A stretch of 64,000 nt of DNA, taken from positions 2,604,001 through 2,668,000 of the forward strand of contig NZ_CP041046.1 in assembly GCF_006385595.1 (NCBI RefSeq). Reading direction: 5' to 3'. Position 1 is the stretch's first letter. Every line of letters starts with the position of its first letter. The notes beneath the pieces were generated by a model, which saw only the letters and a program-made list of their open reading frames with translations, searched no databases and was not told where the DNA came from. Below are positions 7,629 through 16,753 of the stretch, piece by piece. The position numbers were made by a program, and so were the translations under genes. The DNA is from Luteibacter pinisoli. Lineage in GTDB: Bacteria > Pseudomonadota > Gammaproteobacteria > Xanthomonadales > Rhodanobacteraceae.

Positions 7629-10565
7629 GTGCGGAGTCTGCGGCGAATGCTGTTTGTCGTGTGCGCCATCGCGGCCTGTCCCGTACTCCCGGCGTACAGC
7701 CGCGAAGGGTCTGGCGTCGCCATGTCACCGGACGTTGCGCTCGGCACCTTCGAGCACACCGCATTTGCCGCCCGCGACGATGTCCCCAAGGAAGTCGCCG
7801 CCATCGCGCAGACCACTGACGGCTTGCTGTGGCTCGCTGGCGAGCGCGGCCTGACGTTTTACGACGGCACGACGTTTCGCCCGTTCATCCCGGCACCCGG
7901 GGAGGCGTTGTCGTCGGGGCAGCTCAACAGCCTCCAGGCGCTTCCCGACGGGAGCCTTGCCATGACCTACATGCGACTGGGCCTGAGCGTCCTCAAAGAC
8001 GGGCACCTGACGCACTACAGCAAGGACATCGCACCCGGGTCGTCGTCGCTTGCAGGCACCTACCACGGCCAGCTCTGGATGTTCTCGGTCAGCTCGGTCG
8101 ATGTCTTGGACCACGGCACCATCCGGCACGCTGCCGAGTTCTCCTCGGCACCCCGCATATCGTTCGTTGCGGTCGACCCGAGGCAGGGCAATGTCTGGAT
8201 GGGGCGCGGCGGGCGGATGGCGGTCCTCCGCCAGGGCGGCAAAGGGTTCGAGGACCGGGGTCCTGTCGTCGACAAGGTCAACCATGCAACGTTCGATGCA
8301 CGGGGCATCCTGCTCGTCAGTGCGCGGGATGGCGTTCACCTGTACGACATCGAAGGCGACAAGGCGACCGCGCGACCTTATGTCCTGCCCGTATCGGCGG
8401 GGGAGTCGGTCATCGACCGGCGCGGCCACGTGTGGCTCGCCACCCGTGGTTCCGGTGTCCGTTACTACCCGGCGCTCCCCACGGAACCGTTGCCCGGAGA
8501 AACGATGGACCACGACGGCGGACTGACGGCCGCGTACACGTACGCGACCCTCGAAGACCGCGAAGGCAACATCTGGGTCGGCACCCAGGGGGGCCTCGAC
8601 CGGTTCCGCCAGACCCCGTTCACGCGCCTCGTCATCCCCAACGGGATGCATACGGTCGCCGTTGCGCCGACCGGAAACGGCGTGTGGCTTGGCAGTGAGA
8701 ATCTTCCCCTGACCTGGCTCGGCGCCAAAACCATCCCCGTGATGACGGCCGTGCCGAAGATGGCGCTCGCCCTCTTTCCCACAGGTGACACCGTTCTCGC
8801 TGCCTCACCGAAGACCCTCTTCGAAGGCCGTGACGGGCAGGTCAGGCAAATTGCATCCCTGCCCTTTGACGATTTCGTCGGCGCCATCGCACGCGACAAC
8901 GAGGGCCGCACGTACGCGTTCGAGGACGCCGACCGGAGTGCTGTCGCTGTCCTCAATGGAACAACCTGGTCGTCCATTCCCACACCCTATGGCGCGAAGT
9001 CACTCACACCCGCGCCTGACGGCGGCATGTGGGTGGGTGGTCGTGACAACCATCTCCTCAAGTGGGGCACGGGGGTTTCCGTGACCTACGACAGCCGGAG
9101 CGGACTGTCCGTCGGCATGGTGAGGGTGGTCGCCTTCCACAATGACATGCTCTGGGTCGCCGGCAGTGACGGCATCAATGTGCTCGACAACGGGCATTTC
9201 GCGCGGGTGACCCTCAAGGACCACCCAACCCTCGATGTGACGGGCCTTGTCTTTGACCGCACTGGCGCCCTCTGGGTCCATGCCCTCGAAGGACTCGCAC
9301 GGGTTGACCCCGGCGACGTGGCAACGGCGGAGCGCGCCACAAGCGACGCCCTGCCCGCCCGCTGGTTTTCCGCCGCCGATGGCGTCATCGGCTCGCCGTC
9401 GGTCATCTACGCGTTCCCGTCGCTCAGACTCGATGACAGAGGCCGCCTCTGGGTTCAAAACACCGCTTCGGTCGCCTCCATCGACCCCGCGCGGGTGGCC
9501 CCGGCCGCATCGGCGCCGCCGGTGAAGATTCTCGGGGTGTCGAGCGGCGGGCGCGCATTGGTTGGCAGCGGTCCGCTTCCCATCGGTCCTTCGCGCGACA
9601 TGCAGGTCGACTACACCTCCCCCGCGCTTGGTGACCCGGCGTCCATCCGCTTTCGCTACCGCCTCGACGGTGTCGATGAGGACTGGCAGAACGTGGGTGC
9701 AAGACGCGTGGCGTTTTACACCTCCCTCCCCGCCGGGATGCACCTGTTCCATGTCGAGGCCGGAAACGGGGACGGACATTGGACGAGCGAGGCCGCCGTC
9801 CTGGTGCAGGTCCGCGCACACTTTTACGAGACCCTGCTGTTCCGGCTTCTCGTCGTCCTGGCCCTGGTCCTCGCACTCTGGGGGGCGTGGCGCATCCGGC
9901 TCCAGCAGGTCACGTCCGCGCTTCGCATCCGCATGGACGAGCGGGAGGTTGTCGCCCGCGACATCCACGACACCATCTTGCAGGCCGCGCAGGCGATGGT
10001 GCTCAAGCTCGACGTGATGGCCACACACATCGGCAACGACGACGAGCGCCGGGAGCTCGCCTCACTTGCCGACTACGCGCGCAGGAGTGTTGACGAGGGG
10101 CGGACCCAGCTCGAGCGGGTGCGGGTCGAGAGCAAGGATGACTTTTACCCGGTCGCGGCCCTTCTGGAGACCGCCAGTGAACTTTCCCTGCAGGCGCCGA
10201 CGGAATTCACGTGGCGCGTCGAAGGCAAAACGGTGCCGATGAATCCGGTCGTTGGCGGACAGGTCCGGGCCATCGTCTGCGAGATGCTCACCAATGCGTT
10301 CCGTCATGCCGGCGCACCCAACATCCATCTGCATGTCGACTATGGCGTCAAGGCGTTTCGCATCAGCGTGCGGGACGACGGCAAGGGCATCATCGCCGAC
10401 CCGGGACGGGGACGCCACTTCGGCCTTCGCGGCATGAAGGAGCGCGCGATGCACTGCGGGGGTTCTTTGCTTGTCGACTCGACCCTTGGGGGGACGACCA
10501 TCGGCCTTGCCTTGCCGGCAAAGCGGGTCTACCTCACCTCCGCCCGCAAGAAGGGCCCACGGTAG
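7629..10565 (+). CDS. Periplasmic beta-propeller sensor histidine kinase (Reg_prop + Y_Y_Y + HisKA_3)
   Basis: A 978-residue sensor kinase. A signal peptide (FVVCAIAACPVLPAYS) leads into two beta-propellers built of repeats such as TTDGLLWLAGERGLTFYDG, DREGNIWVGTQGGLDRF and DRTGALWVHALEGLARV (residues about 40-620). A Y_Y_Y domain follows (FRYRLDGVDEDWQNVG), then one membrane helix (LVVLALVLALWGAW), a HisKA_3 helix with VARDIHDTILQAAQ (histidine near 781), and HATPase_c (CEMLTNAFRHAG, VRDDGKGI, FGLRGMKERA). Relatives sense sugars or other periplasmic ligands. No response regulator is adjacent. The start is a GTG behind GAGGGAG; an in-frame ATG lies six codons later. Confidence 0.9.
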   Translation: MRSLRRMLFVVCAIAACPVLPAYSREGSGVAMSPDVALGTFEHTAFAARDDVPKEVAAIAQTTDGLLWLAGERGLTFYDGTTFRPFIPAPGEALSSGQLNSLQALPDGSLAMTYMRLGLSVLKDGHLTHYSKDIAPGSSSLAGTYHGQLWMFSVSSVDVLDHGTIRHAAEFSSAPRISFVAVDPRQGNVWMGRGGRMAVLRQGGKGFEDRGPVVDKVNHATFDARGILLVSARDGVHLYDIEGDKATARPYVLPVSAGESVIDRRGHVWLATRGSGVRYYPALPTEPLPGETMDHDGGLTAAYTYATLEDREGNIWVGTQGGLDRFRQTPFTRLVIPNGMHTVAVAPTGNGVWLGSENLPLTWLGAKTIPVMTAVPKMALALFPTGDTVLAASPKTLFEGRDGQVRQIASLPFDDFVGAIARDNEGRTYAFEDADRSAVAVLNGTTWSSIPTPYGAKSLTPAPDGGMWVGGRDNHLLKWGTGVSVTYDSRSGLSVGMVRVVAFHNDMLWVAGSDGINVLDNGHFARVTLKDHPTLDVTGLVFDRTGALWVHALEGLARVDPGDVATAERATSDALPARWFSAADGVIGSPSVIYAFPSLRLDDRGRLWVQNTASVASIDPARVAPAASAPPVKILGVSSGGRALVGSGPLPIGPSRDMQVDYTSPALGDPASIRFRYRLDGVDEDWQNVGARRVAFYTSLPAGMHLFHVEAGNGDGHWTSEAAVLVQVRAHFYETLLFRLLVVLALVLALWGAWRIRLQQVTSALRIRMDEREVVARDIHDTILQAAQAMVLKLDVMATHIGNDDERRELASLADYARRSVDEGRTQLERVRVESKDDFYPVAALLETASELSLQAPTEFTWRVEGKTVPMNPVVGGQVRAIVCEMLTNAFRHAGAPNIHLHVDYGVKAFRISVRDDGKGIIADPGRGRHFGLRGMKERAMHCGGSLLVDSTLGGTTIGLALPAKRVYLTSARKKGPR

Positions 10566-10585
10566 CAGCAAGCCGCCGTGGGCCC
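10553..10585. terminator. Hairpin between convergent genes
   Basis: A perfect 10-bp inverted repeat (GGGCCCACGG / CCGTGGGCCC) with a 13-base loop spans the kinase stop codon and sits 30 bases before the end of the convergent glycosidase-like gene. No long T-run follows, so termination efficiency is uncertain. Confidence 0.5.
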
Positions 10586-10616
10586 CTTGGCCGGTTTTGC
10601 ACCCGGTGGCGTGTGC

Positions 10617-12266
10617 TCAGCGGCCGGTGGTACCGGTCTGCCAGAGCACGACCCCTGCGCGCACCAGCGTGACGTTGCCATCGTCGCCGACGGCAAGCTG
10701 TGCCGGGGCGGTGCCTGCCGTATGCGTGGACCAAAGAACCGCGTTTGCGGCATCAACGAGAACAAGGTTGCCGTCGGCGCCGAGCACCAGGCGTGCAGCA
10801 TGGGCACCGACAGTCTGGCTCGCCCAGGTGGGACCGGTCAGGGAATAGAGGACCAGGTTGCCATCGGACTGCAGATGGAGGCCAAACTTTCCGTTGCAGC
10901 TGAGCAACGTGCCTTCGACCGCCAACGTGTCGTCTGCACGCATGACACCGCAAGACGGCGGGCCAGGCATCGTCGGCATCGCGCCCGCCGGTGTCTCGCC
11001 GCGATACATGCGACCGATTTCATACGCGAGCTTCAGATACCAGTCCGACGGCAAATCGAGCCCGTCTGCGTCGAGCGTCAGCCAGAAGGCCTGGGCGGGC
11101 GCATCTGAATGGTGCGCTGCGACCTTGAACATCGCCGTGCCCTCGTTGACCTCGTTGAACATGGCAATCTCGACCATGTCCGCGCCCACAGCCCGTGCGT
11201 TGGCCGCCTGGTGCCACAGGAACTGGCCGCCGAGGCGGGGGAGTCCATTGCCGTGCGGGGTCGCGCTGTGGTCGGAGTTGACCTGCTGGTTGTAGTTCGA
11301 CCCACCCGGCATGATGAGCGGCATGTATTTCTGGCCGTGGCCGTTTTGCGCGACGCGCGCCATGTCGGGGACGAGCCGGTAGTTTTTCCACCCGTCGACG
11401 TCACCGAGCGACGAGTACGCGCCCACGGTCCAGGGGTGGATGATGTCCATGGACGCATAGACCGACGTCCAGTCGGGCTGGCCCTTGGCCACAGGGTCGG
11501 TCCAGTTCCAGCCCACGCCGCCGAGGATGACGGCATGCTGCGTGTTGTGGAACCAGTCGATGATTTTCTGCGCGAGTGCCGGGCGGCGAAGGTGGCCGCT
11601 GTCGTTGAAGCCAAGGCCCCAGAGACCCACCAGGGGGCGGCCGTCCTGTTTGAGATACGCGGGACTTTGCGTGATTTTCAAATCATTGACCAGATGCAGC
11701 CAGTCGCCTTCGATGATGGCAAGCGCCTGCTCGTCCGTGTACGGGTCATAGTTGCCCGTCAGGTCGTAATCGATGGCGAAGACGCGGCCGTTGGCTTCTG
11801 CCGCCGCCATGATGTTCCGCTCAGGCGTGTCGTTGTCCCGCCGGCTTTGCTCGACGCAGCAGATGAAGCGGGCAATGAGCGCGCCGTCGATGTCGTAGTC
11901 GTGCATCCACTTGAAATGCGTCATCGCCGTCCCCGGCCGGAACGAGGAGAACACCGCACCCGGCTTTCCGCCGACGGTCAGCGCTGGCGTCGGGCACAGC
12001 TCGTCTTGCGGATAATCAGCTGTGTCCGGGTAGTTGTCGACGACAACATTGGACGCCGTCGGGGCGAGACGGTCATTGGTCCAGTGGTCGAAGCTGTTGC
12101 TTTCGGACCCGTCACCGGGACAACGGAACCAGGTCTGATATCCGACGAGGACCTTGCCGGTCAGCGAATTGGCGTCGACGGTGCGGGCGGGCGATACACC
12201 CGGCAGGAGACCTGCCAGCAAAACAAGCGCGGCCATCAAACGGCCACGGAGGGGTCGGGGTGTCAT
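10617..12266 (-). CDS. Secreted GH99/GH71-like protein with C-terminal bulb-lectin domain
   Basis: A 549-residue exported protein with a signal peptide ending near GVSPA. Residues about 35-430 read like the GH99/GH71-type (beta/alpha)8 fold of alpha-mannan or xylosyl-glycan-acting proteins: VLVGYQTWFRCPGDGS, FKWMHDYDIDGALIARF, RVFAIDYDLTG, PWTVGAYSS and VEIAMFNEVNEGTAMFK, which supplies acidic residues. Residues about 455-549 form a B-lectin domain with three repeats: LQSDGNLVLY (the full mannose-binding QxDxNxVxY pattern), LGADGNLVLV and VGDDGNVTLV. Mannan or glycan binding plus hydrolysis is plausible (inference). ATG 12266 has AAGGTCCCC upstream. Confidence 0.7.
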   Translation of the reverse strand: MTPRPLRGRLMAALVLLAGLLPGVSPARTVDANSLTGKVLVGYQTWFRCPGDGSESNSFDHWTNDRLAPTASNVVVDNYPDTADYPQDELCPTPALTVGGKPGAVFSSFRPGTAMTHFKWMHDYDIDGALIARFICCVEQSRRDNDTPERNIMAAAEANGRVFAIDYDLTGNYDPYTDEQALAIIEGDWLHLVNDLKITQSPAYLKQDGRPLVGLWGLGFNDSGHLRRPALAQKIIDWFHNTQHAVILGGVGWNWTDPVAKGQPDWTSVYASMDIIHPWTVGAYSSLGDVDGWKNYRLVPDMARVAQNGHGQKYMPLIMPGGSNYNQQVNSDHSATPHGNGLPRLGGQFLWHQAANARAVGADMVEIAMFNEVNEGTAMFKVAAHHSDAPAQAFWLTLDADGLDLPSDWYLKLAYEIGRMYRGETPAGAMPTMPGPPSCGVMRADDTLAVEGTLLSCNGKFGLHLQSDGNLVLYSLTGPTWASQTVGAHAARLVLGADGNLVLVDAANAVLWSTHTAGTAPAQLAVGDDGNVTLVRAGVVLWQTGTTGR

Positions 12267-12359
12267 GGGGACCTTGGGAGGGGACGGCGGGATGCCGGTT
12301 GCGGCATTCTCCGGAGCCTACGTGGCGCTATGTGTGACGCGGGTCCGGCACTGATGCCG

Positions 12360-12372
12360 AATAAGTCTTATT
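12360..12372. promoter_or_regulatory. AT-rich palindrome in divergent promoter region
   Basis: AATAAG-T-CTTATT is a perfect 6-1-6 palindrome in the only AT-rich stretch of the 199-bp gap between the divergent glycosidase-like and peptidase genes. The run of nine A bases at about 12401-12409 is close by. It is a candidate operator or promoter element for one or both genes; no regulator is identified. Confidence 0.35.
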
Positions 12373-12465
12373 CCCTGGGGAACCATGACTTATGGACGTT
12401 AAAAAAAAACCAATCGCGCAGATTTGCCCCTTGAGTTGTCGCCATGACAGACCTGCAATGGGTGG

Positions 12466-13935
12466 ATGAAAATTCTCCTTGCAGCCCTCCTCCTCTGGCC
12501 ACTTTGTGCCGTCGCCGGCGCACCGGATGGCAACACGCTCCGCGCGCATGTTTCCTTCAGCGTGACCGATGGCGCGGTCACCAGCGTCCACGTGGAAGAA
12601 TCCTGGACGGTGTCCCCGGGCACGCCACCGACATGGTCCATTCCGACCCGCCTCCCCGGCCTGCCGCATCTTGCCGATTCGCTCCATGCCATGGCGGCGA
12701 CGGACGATGCCGGCGATGTTCCGCTCAACCATACCGACGTCGACAACGCGCCCGCGCCGCTTCGCCGCTGGACGCCAGTCCGCGCGGTCGATGGCACGCT
12801 GACGGTGCGTTACACGGTCACCCCGCAACCGGCCAGTGAAGCCGGTGGCCCGCCGATTGGCCTCATCGGTGCAGGCGGCGGGATTGCCGGGGAGACGGCC
12901 GGCATGCTCGCGCTGCCGGAAAGCACGGCGACATTTGACGTCCAGCTGACCGCCGACGTGAGCGCGCTGGCCAAGGGTTCGGTTGCAACGAGCTCGAAGG
13001 GTGAGTTCCCGGTAACAGGCAAGATGACCATCGACGACCTGCAGAGCATCTGGGTGTTGTTTGGCCCCGCACGCCGCCTCGACGCGCCGCCTTATGCCGG
13101 CTTTGCCCTGGGAGCGCCGCCCGCAGACGCCGGTGACCTGCTTGCGTTCGGCCAGCGCGCCTACACTGCCCTTGCTTCTTCGTTCGGCTACCTCGGCATG
13201 CCACGCTACCGGCTCTTCCTGCGCGCCGTCGAAGGCGAGTCGCCGGCAACCGGCACGTCGGAGAGCGGTGGTGCGCTGGTCACGCTCGGGAGCACGTTCC
13301 GCGCCGACCAGAAGGGGGATTACATCCATGATGTCCTCTTCCACGAGATGGCCCACAACTGGGTCGGGCACCTGTCGCCAAACGAACGGTGGTTTTCCGA
13401 GGGGCTCGCCACGTACGTGGCGAACGTCATCCGTTGCGAGCACGGCCTCGACGCATGGGCGGCGTGTGCCGCACAGCTGACGGAAAAGACCGGATGGGCG
13501 CTCGATTCGCGTGCCCGCAACTGGCCGATGGACAAGATGAAGGGCGCGGCGTTTTCCGACGCTGCCGTCCAGCGGACGCCCTACGGCCGGGGCATGCTCT
13601 ACTTCGCAGCGCTCGACGCGACCATCCGCGAACGCTCGGCGGGAAAGAAAACACTGCTCTCAGCTCTTGCCCCCGTCTTTGCCGGCCGGGAGCAAGGCAA
13701 GCCCATCACGCGCGCGGTGTGGGAGGCGTGGTTGACCGACGCTGCCGGGCCATCGGCGGTCGGGACCTTCCACCGGGTGGTCATCAACGGTGAGGACGCA
13801 GGCGTGCCACGCACGGCGTTCCCGGACTGTCTCGCACCGGTGCGTGTCCGTGTCAGGCCACCGGGTGCAACCGCATTTGCCGACAGCTACACGTGGGTCG
13901 TCCCGGCGGGATGCCGGCCGACGGTGGCGCACTGA
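12466..13935 (+). CDS. M61-like (glycyl aminopeptidase type) zinc metallopeptidase
   Basis: A 489-residue exported protein; MKILLAALLLWPLCAVAGA is a signal peptide. The N-terminal 200 residues are beta-rich, as in M61/M1 peptidases. The gluzincin signature is clear: FHEMAHNWVGH (HExxH, first histidine near 293) followed by NERWFSEGLATYVA, which supplies the third zinc ligand glutamate. The C terminus has the LLSALAPVFAG and AVWEAWLTDAAG helices seen in M61. It should release N-terminal residues from peptides in the periplasm. ATG 12466 follows GGGTGG. It is divergent from the lectin-hydrolase gene. Confidence 0.8.
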   Translation: MKILLAALLLWPLCAVAGAPDGNTLRAHVSFSVTDGAVTSVHVEESWTVSPGTPPTWSIPTRLPGLPHLADSLHAMAATDDAGDVPLNHTDVDNAPAPLRRWTPVRAVDGTLTVRYTVTPQPASEAGGPPIGLIGAGGGIAGETAGMLALPESTATFDVQLTADVSALAKGSVATSSKGEFPVTGKMTIDDLQSIWVLFGPARRLDAPPYAGFALGAPPADAGDLLAFGQRAYTALASSFGYLGMPRYRLFLRAVEGESPATGTSESGGALVTLGSTFRADQKGDYIHDVLFHEMAHNWVGHLSPNERWFSEGLATYVANVIRCEHGLDAWAACAAQLTEKTGWALDSRARNWPMDKMKGAAFSDAAVQRTPYGRGMLYFAALDATIRERSAGKKTLLSALAPVFAGREQGKPITRAVWEAWLTDAAGPSAVGTFHRVVINGEDAGVPRTAFPDCLAPVRVRVRPPGATAFADSYTWVVPAGCRPTVAH

Positions 13936-13971
13936 CAAGCCGGAAGCTTGTGCCTGTGCCCGACACCGGGG

Positions 13972-14550
13972 TCAGTCCCGAACGCCCGCGAAGTGGAGCG
14001 CGCCGGCGAGTCCCGCTTCCAGGATGGCCGAGGCCTGGCGCCGGTCACCGGTTGCCCGGCTCATCATGAGGCAGCCGCTCATCATCCCGTAGAGCGCGGT
14101 GGCACGGGAGACCGCATCGGCCCGGGGCATGTCTGGCCATTGGTCTGCAAGCGTGCCGAGCAGTGCATCGAGGCCGTCTGCATAGGCGCGGCGCACACGG
14201 GGCGAGTGGCGTGCGATGTCGGCCGCCATGGCCGCCGTCGGGCAGCCGCCGCCGGGGCGGTCGCGGTGGGCCGTGGAGAAGTAGGTGCGGATGATGTCCT
14301 CAATTCCCCGCCCTTCCCGGGTGTGCGCGTCGAGTCGCTCGCGGCGCTCGTCCATGGCGTGGCGGACCGCTTCAGCGGCGAGTTCCTCTTTCGACTCGAA
14401 GTGGTGGAAAAAGCCGCCCGTCGTCAGGCCAAGCGCCGACATGACAGCGACGACGGTGTGGTTTTCTAGCCCCTCCTCCCGGAATCCCCGGGACGCGCTG
14501 GTGATGATGCGCGTACGGGTCCGCGCCTTGTGTTCTGCCGAGTAGCGCAT
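13972..14550 (-). CDS. TetR-family transcriptional regulator
   Basis: A 192-residue repressor. The N-terminal HTH reads TRTRIITSASRGFREEGLEN followed by VMSALGLTTGGFFHHFESKEEL, the TetR recognition helix region, and the C-terminal ligand domain is helical and variable. TetR proteins typically repress a neighbouring transporter or enzyme and release DNA on ligand binding; here the nearest candidates are the divergent membrane protein at 14761 and the MFS exporter at 17113-18294 (inference). Confidence 0.85.
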   Translation of the reverse strand: MRYSAEHKARTRTRIITSASRGFREEGLENHTVVAVMSALGLTTGGFFHHFESKEELAAEAVRHAMDERRERLDAHTREGRGIEDIIRTYFSTAHRDRPGGGCPTAAMAADIARHSPRVRRAYADGLDALLGTLADQWPDMPRADAVSRATALYGMMSGCLMMSRATGDRRQASAILEAGLAGALHFAGVRD

Positions 14551-14760
14551 CGGGTGTTGTGCCTCGCTGGAAAGTCCCGCGCGTCATGCGCGGCCGGCGC
14601 CGAGCATCGGGGCTTTCGCCACGCACACTTGTCTGCATCACCCGCTCTTGACCGTGGGTGATGGTGTTTCGGTCCGGCACGCCCTCGCCAGACGCCCGGG
14701 ACGTCGATATCCTTTCCTGACATGGAGGGGATATTCGTGCCCCGAAGGGAGGGACCCACG

Positions 14761-15585
14761 ATGCAAGGCAGGCAAACCCGGGAAGACACGCGAATCGCCG
14801 CCTGGACACGCAGGCAACGTTACCGGGACCACGACGAACTCATTGATGCCGTTTTGCGCTCGCTCAGGGCACTGCCCGCAATCGGAGCAGGACTCATCGG
14901 AGCATCGGCCATCGCCACGATTGTCGGCGCGTTTTACCTGCAGGCCTTTCTCGAAGCACTCGGCGCCGGCTGGGCAATGGACTTTGTCCCGTACGCCACG
15001 ATGCTGCGGACCGGGGCGCTCGCCATCAGCCTGGTCACCCTTGCGACCATCTTCTGCCTCATCTGGGCAGCACGGCACCCGGGCGGCTGGGTGGTCAACA
15101 GCAAGGTCTTCTGGGGTGTGATGGTGGCGGTTCTCGCCGTATTGATGCTTCGTTCCGTGAACCCGGCGTGGGCGGCAGCGGGCAAGCGCATCCTGGACAT
15201 CACCCTCCCGTTTGGCGTGTCGCTGCTTTTTGGCATGGTCGCCACGCTGGTCATTTCCACGCGCCCCCGCAACGCCGAACACCGATCCATCGCCGTCGGC
15301 TTCGGGGTCATCCTCGTGCTCTCGGCCCTGTTCGTCCTGCCCTGGCAGCAGGGTCAGCTTGACGCGATGGGGCTGCTCAACAACGGTCCGACACAGAGCC
15401 ACCCCCTGGCCTGTGCGGGTGACGATGCGACGCCGTGGCACCTCGTCCGGCCCATGGGCACATCCGTCCTTCTTGCCCGCATCAGCGACCATCACCTCTC
15501 GACGGTCCGCCTCGCTGCCGGTGAATCGGTCGTCATCCTCGGTGCTGCATCGCCTGCGGCACCCTGCCCCGCGAGCCGTCACTGA
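14761..15585 (+). CDS. Multi-pass membrane protein of unknown function
   Basis: A 274-residue protein I do not recognise. At least five hydrophobic segments are visible (for example GAGLIGASAIATIVGAFYL, ALAISLVTLATIFCLIWAA, VFWGVMVAVLAVLMLR, LPFGVSLLFGMVATLVI, FGVILVLSALFVLPW). A roughly 70-residue C-terminal soluble tail follows. The start at 14761 is chosen for its AAGGGAGGG ribosome site; an upstream ATG at 14722 has none. It is divergent from the TetR gene, and its last 7 bases overlap the convergent ankyrin gene. Confidence 0.65.
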   Translation: MQGRQTREDTRIAAWTRRQRYRDHDELIDAVLRSLRALPAIGAGLIGASAIATIVGAFYLQAFLEALGAGWAMDFVPYATMLRTGALAISLVTLATIFCLIWAARHPGGWVVNSKVFWGVMVAVLAVLMLRSVNPAWAAAGKRILDITLPFGVSLLFGMVATLVISTRPRNAEHRSIAVGFGVILVLSALFVLPWQQGQLDAMGLLNNGPTQSHPLACAGDDATPWHLVRPMGTSVLLARISDHHLSTVRLAAGESVVILGAASPAAPCPASRH

Positions 15586-15938
15586 CCAGGGACTTCCTTG
15601 CCAAGGCGAACGAGCAGCGCAGTCATCGCGGATGGCAATTCATCCCACTGCCAGCGCGCCCAATGAGTCGTGTCACTGAGCGGGGCAAGCAGGCGAACAC
15701 ATGCGGCTCGCCGGTACCGTGCTGCGCGCCAGAGTGGTTCGGCATTGCGGGCCTGGGGGTCGCTGACCGGAAGAAGGAGTTCCGCGCAGCGCGTTTTCCC
15801 ACGGTGTGCTGCATGCACGAGTGCTGTTGAGTGGTGTGCCCCCGGGATGACGTCAGGGTCGTTGAGGAGCGCTTCAATCAGCCGTGCATCGCCATCCCAG
15901 GCGGCGTCACACAGCATCCGTTGCAGATGCGGGTTCAT
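15579..15938 (-). CDS. Small ankyrin-repeat protein
   Basis: A 119-residue protein with about three degenerate ankyrin repeats: MLCDAAWDGDARLIEALLND, STALVHAAHRGKTRCAELLL and EPLWRAARYRRAACVRLLAP. Ankyrin repeats mediate protein-protein contact; the partner is unknown. ATG 15938 is preceded by GGAGG five bases upstream; an in-frame ATG at 15950 lacks this spacing. It is smaller than, and only generally related to, the three large ankyrin genes at 21-28 kb. Confidence 0.65.
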   Translation of the reverse strand: MNPHLQRMLCDAAWDGDARLIEALLNDPDVIPGAHHSTALVHAAHRGKTRCAELLLPVSDPQARNAEPLWRAARYRRAACVRLLAPLSDTTHWARWQWDELPSAMTALLVRLGKEVPGQ

Positions 15939-16351
15939 TCGGGCCTCCATGCCCTCGGGTTGTGCCTTTAGTCGTACCAGAGAATGGAGGGCTGTCAATC
16001 CACCCGCGACGCTCCGAACCATCGGCCGGACGAATCCAGTGAGACGAGCGCTTACATCATCCTTGCCCCACTTGCTTGACTTGAACGAGGCTTTCGCGTG
16101 CGCGGTGTGGAATAACAGAAATTCGACAGGCCCATCCCGCGTCCGTCATCGCCCCGGTAGTGTCGCCAGGCAGCGGGGTTGAACTGACCGGTCATCTGTG
16201 ACGGTCCGTTGGATGATTGGAGCTTTGCTCATGAATCGTTGCATCAAGTGCGACTGGAGGAGGCGCATTTGTGGCAACAGCCGGAGTGAAGCAACGGGGC
16301 GGGTGCGCAGGGCAGATGACCGACGCGCGATTTCATCACGAGGGCGGGCAC
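15939..16351. other. Gap without recognised gene
   Basis: About 410 bases between the ankyrin gene and a small hypothetical gene. Open frames here have no protein character, and I see no clear promoter, repeat or hairpin. Confidence 0.4.
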
Positions 16352-16753
16352 ATGCAGACGACGGTCCACCGGCTTACTGCAATCACGTTTTGCAACGGCT
16401 ACTGGTTTGCGGTCCTCGAATTTACCGTCTACAGCCGCAGCGGCTCCTCCCCTCCCCCTGGGCTTGCCACAGGCCGCTTTTACCTCGTGCGCGCGTTTAC
16501 CGGACGCTACCAGGCGACCCCGTTCAACTCGGCTGACGAGGCGCGACGGGCCGTTGACCATCTCGTTGACGCCGCCGCAAACCAGGTGCTTTACCTGCCT
16601 GAGAGTGAATGGCATGCCGATTCCGGAGCATGCGTGCCTGAAGCGTTCGGGCCCCGCGAAAAAAGCCGGACGGACCCGACGGAAGCTTGGATGGAAATCT
16701 CGCTGCTTGGCCCTCCCGGGGACATCCTGACCAGCCCGGCCGTGCTGACATGA
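16352..16753 (+). CDS. Hypothetical protein
   Basis: A 133-residue protein I do not recognise. It contains TAITFCNGYWFAVLEFTVYS near the start, a beta-rich middle (GRFYLVRAFTGRYQATPF) and a helix DEARRAVDHLVDAAANQVLY. The start at 16352 has GAGGGCGGGCAC upstream; the frame is open from 16271. Third-position GC is high as in the neighbours. Its TGA overlaps the ATG of the next gene (ATGA), which argues that both are real and co-translated. Confidence 0.5.
   Translation: MQTTVHRLTAITFCNGYWFAVLEFTVYSRSGSSPPPGLATGRFYLVRAFTGRYQATPFNSADEARRAVDHLVDAAANQVLYLPESEWHADSGACVPEAFGPREKSRTDPTEAWMEISLLGPPGDILTSPAVLT

Noticed and set aside
11109..12434. Long plus-strand open frame (441 codons) opposite the GH99/lectin gene
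   Set aside because: It is antisense to a gene with clear domains and a signal peptide; its translation is Arg/Val/Asp-rich shadow sequence from the biased codons of the real gene.
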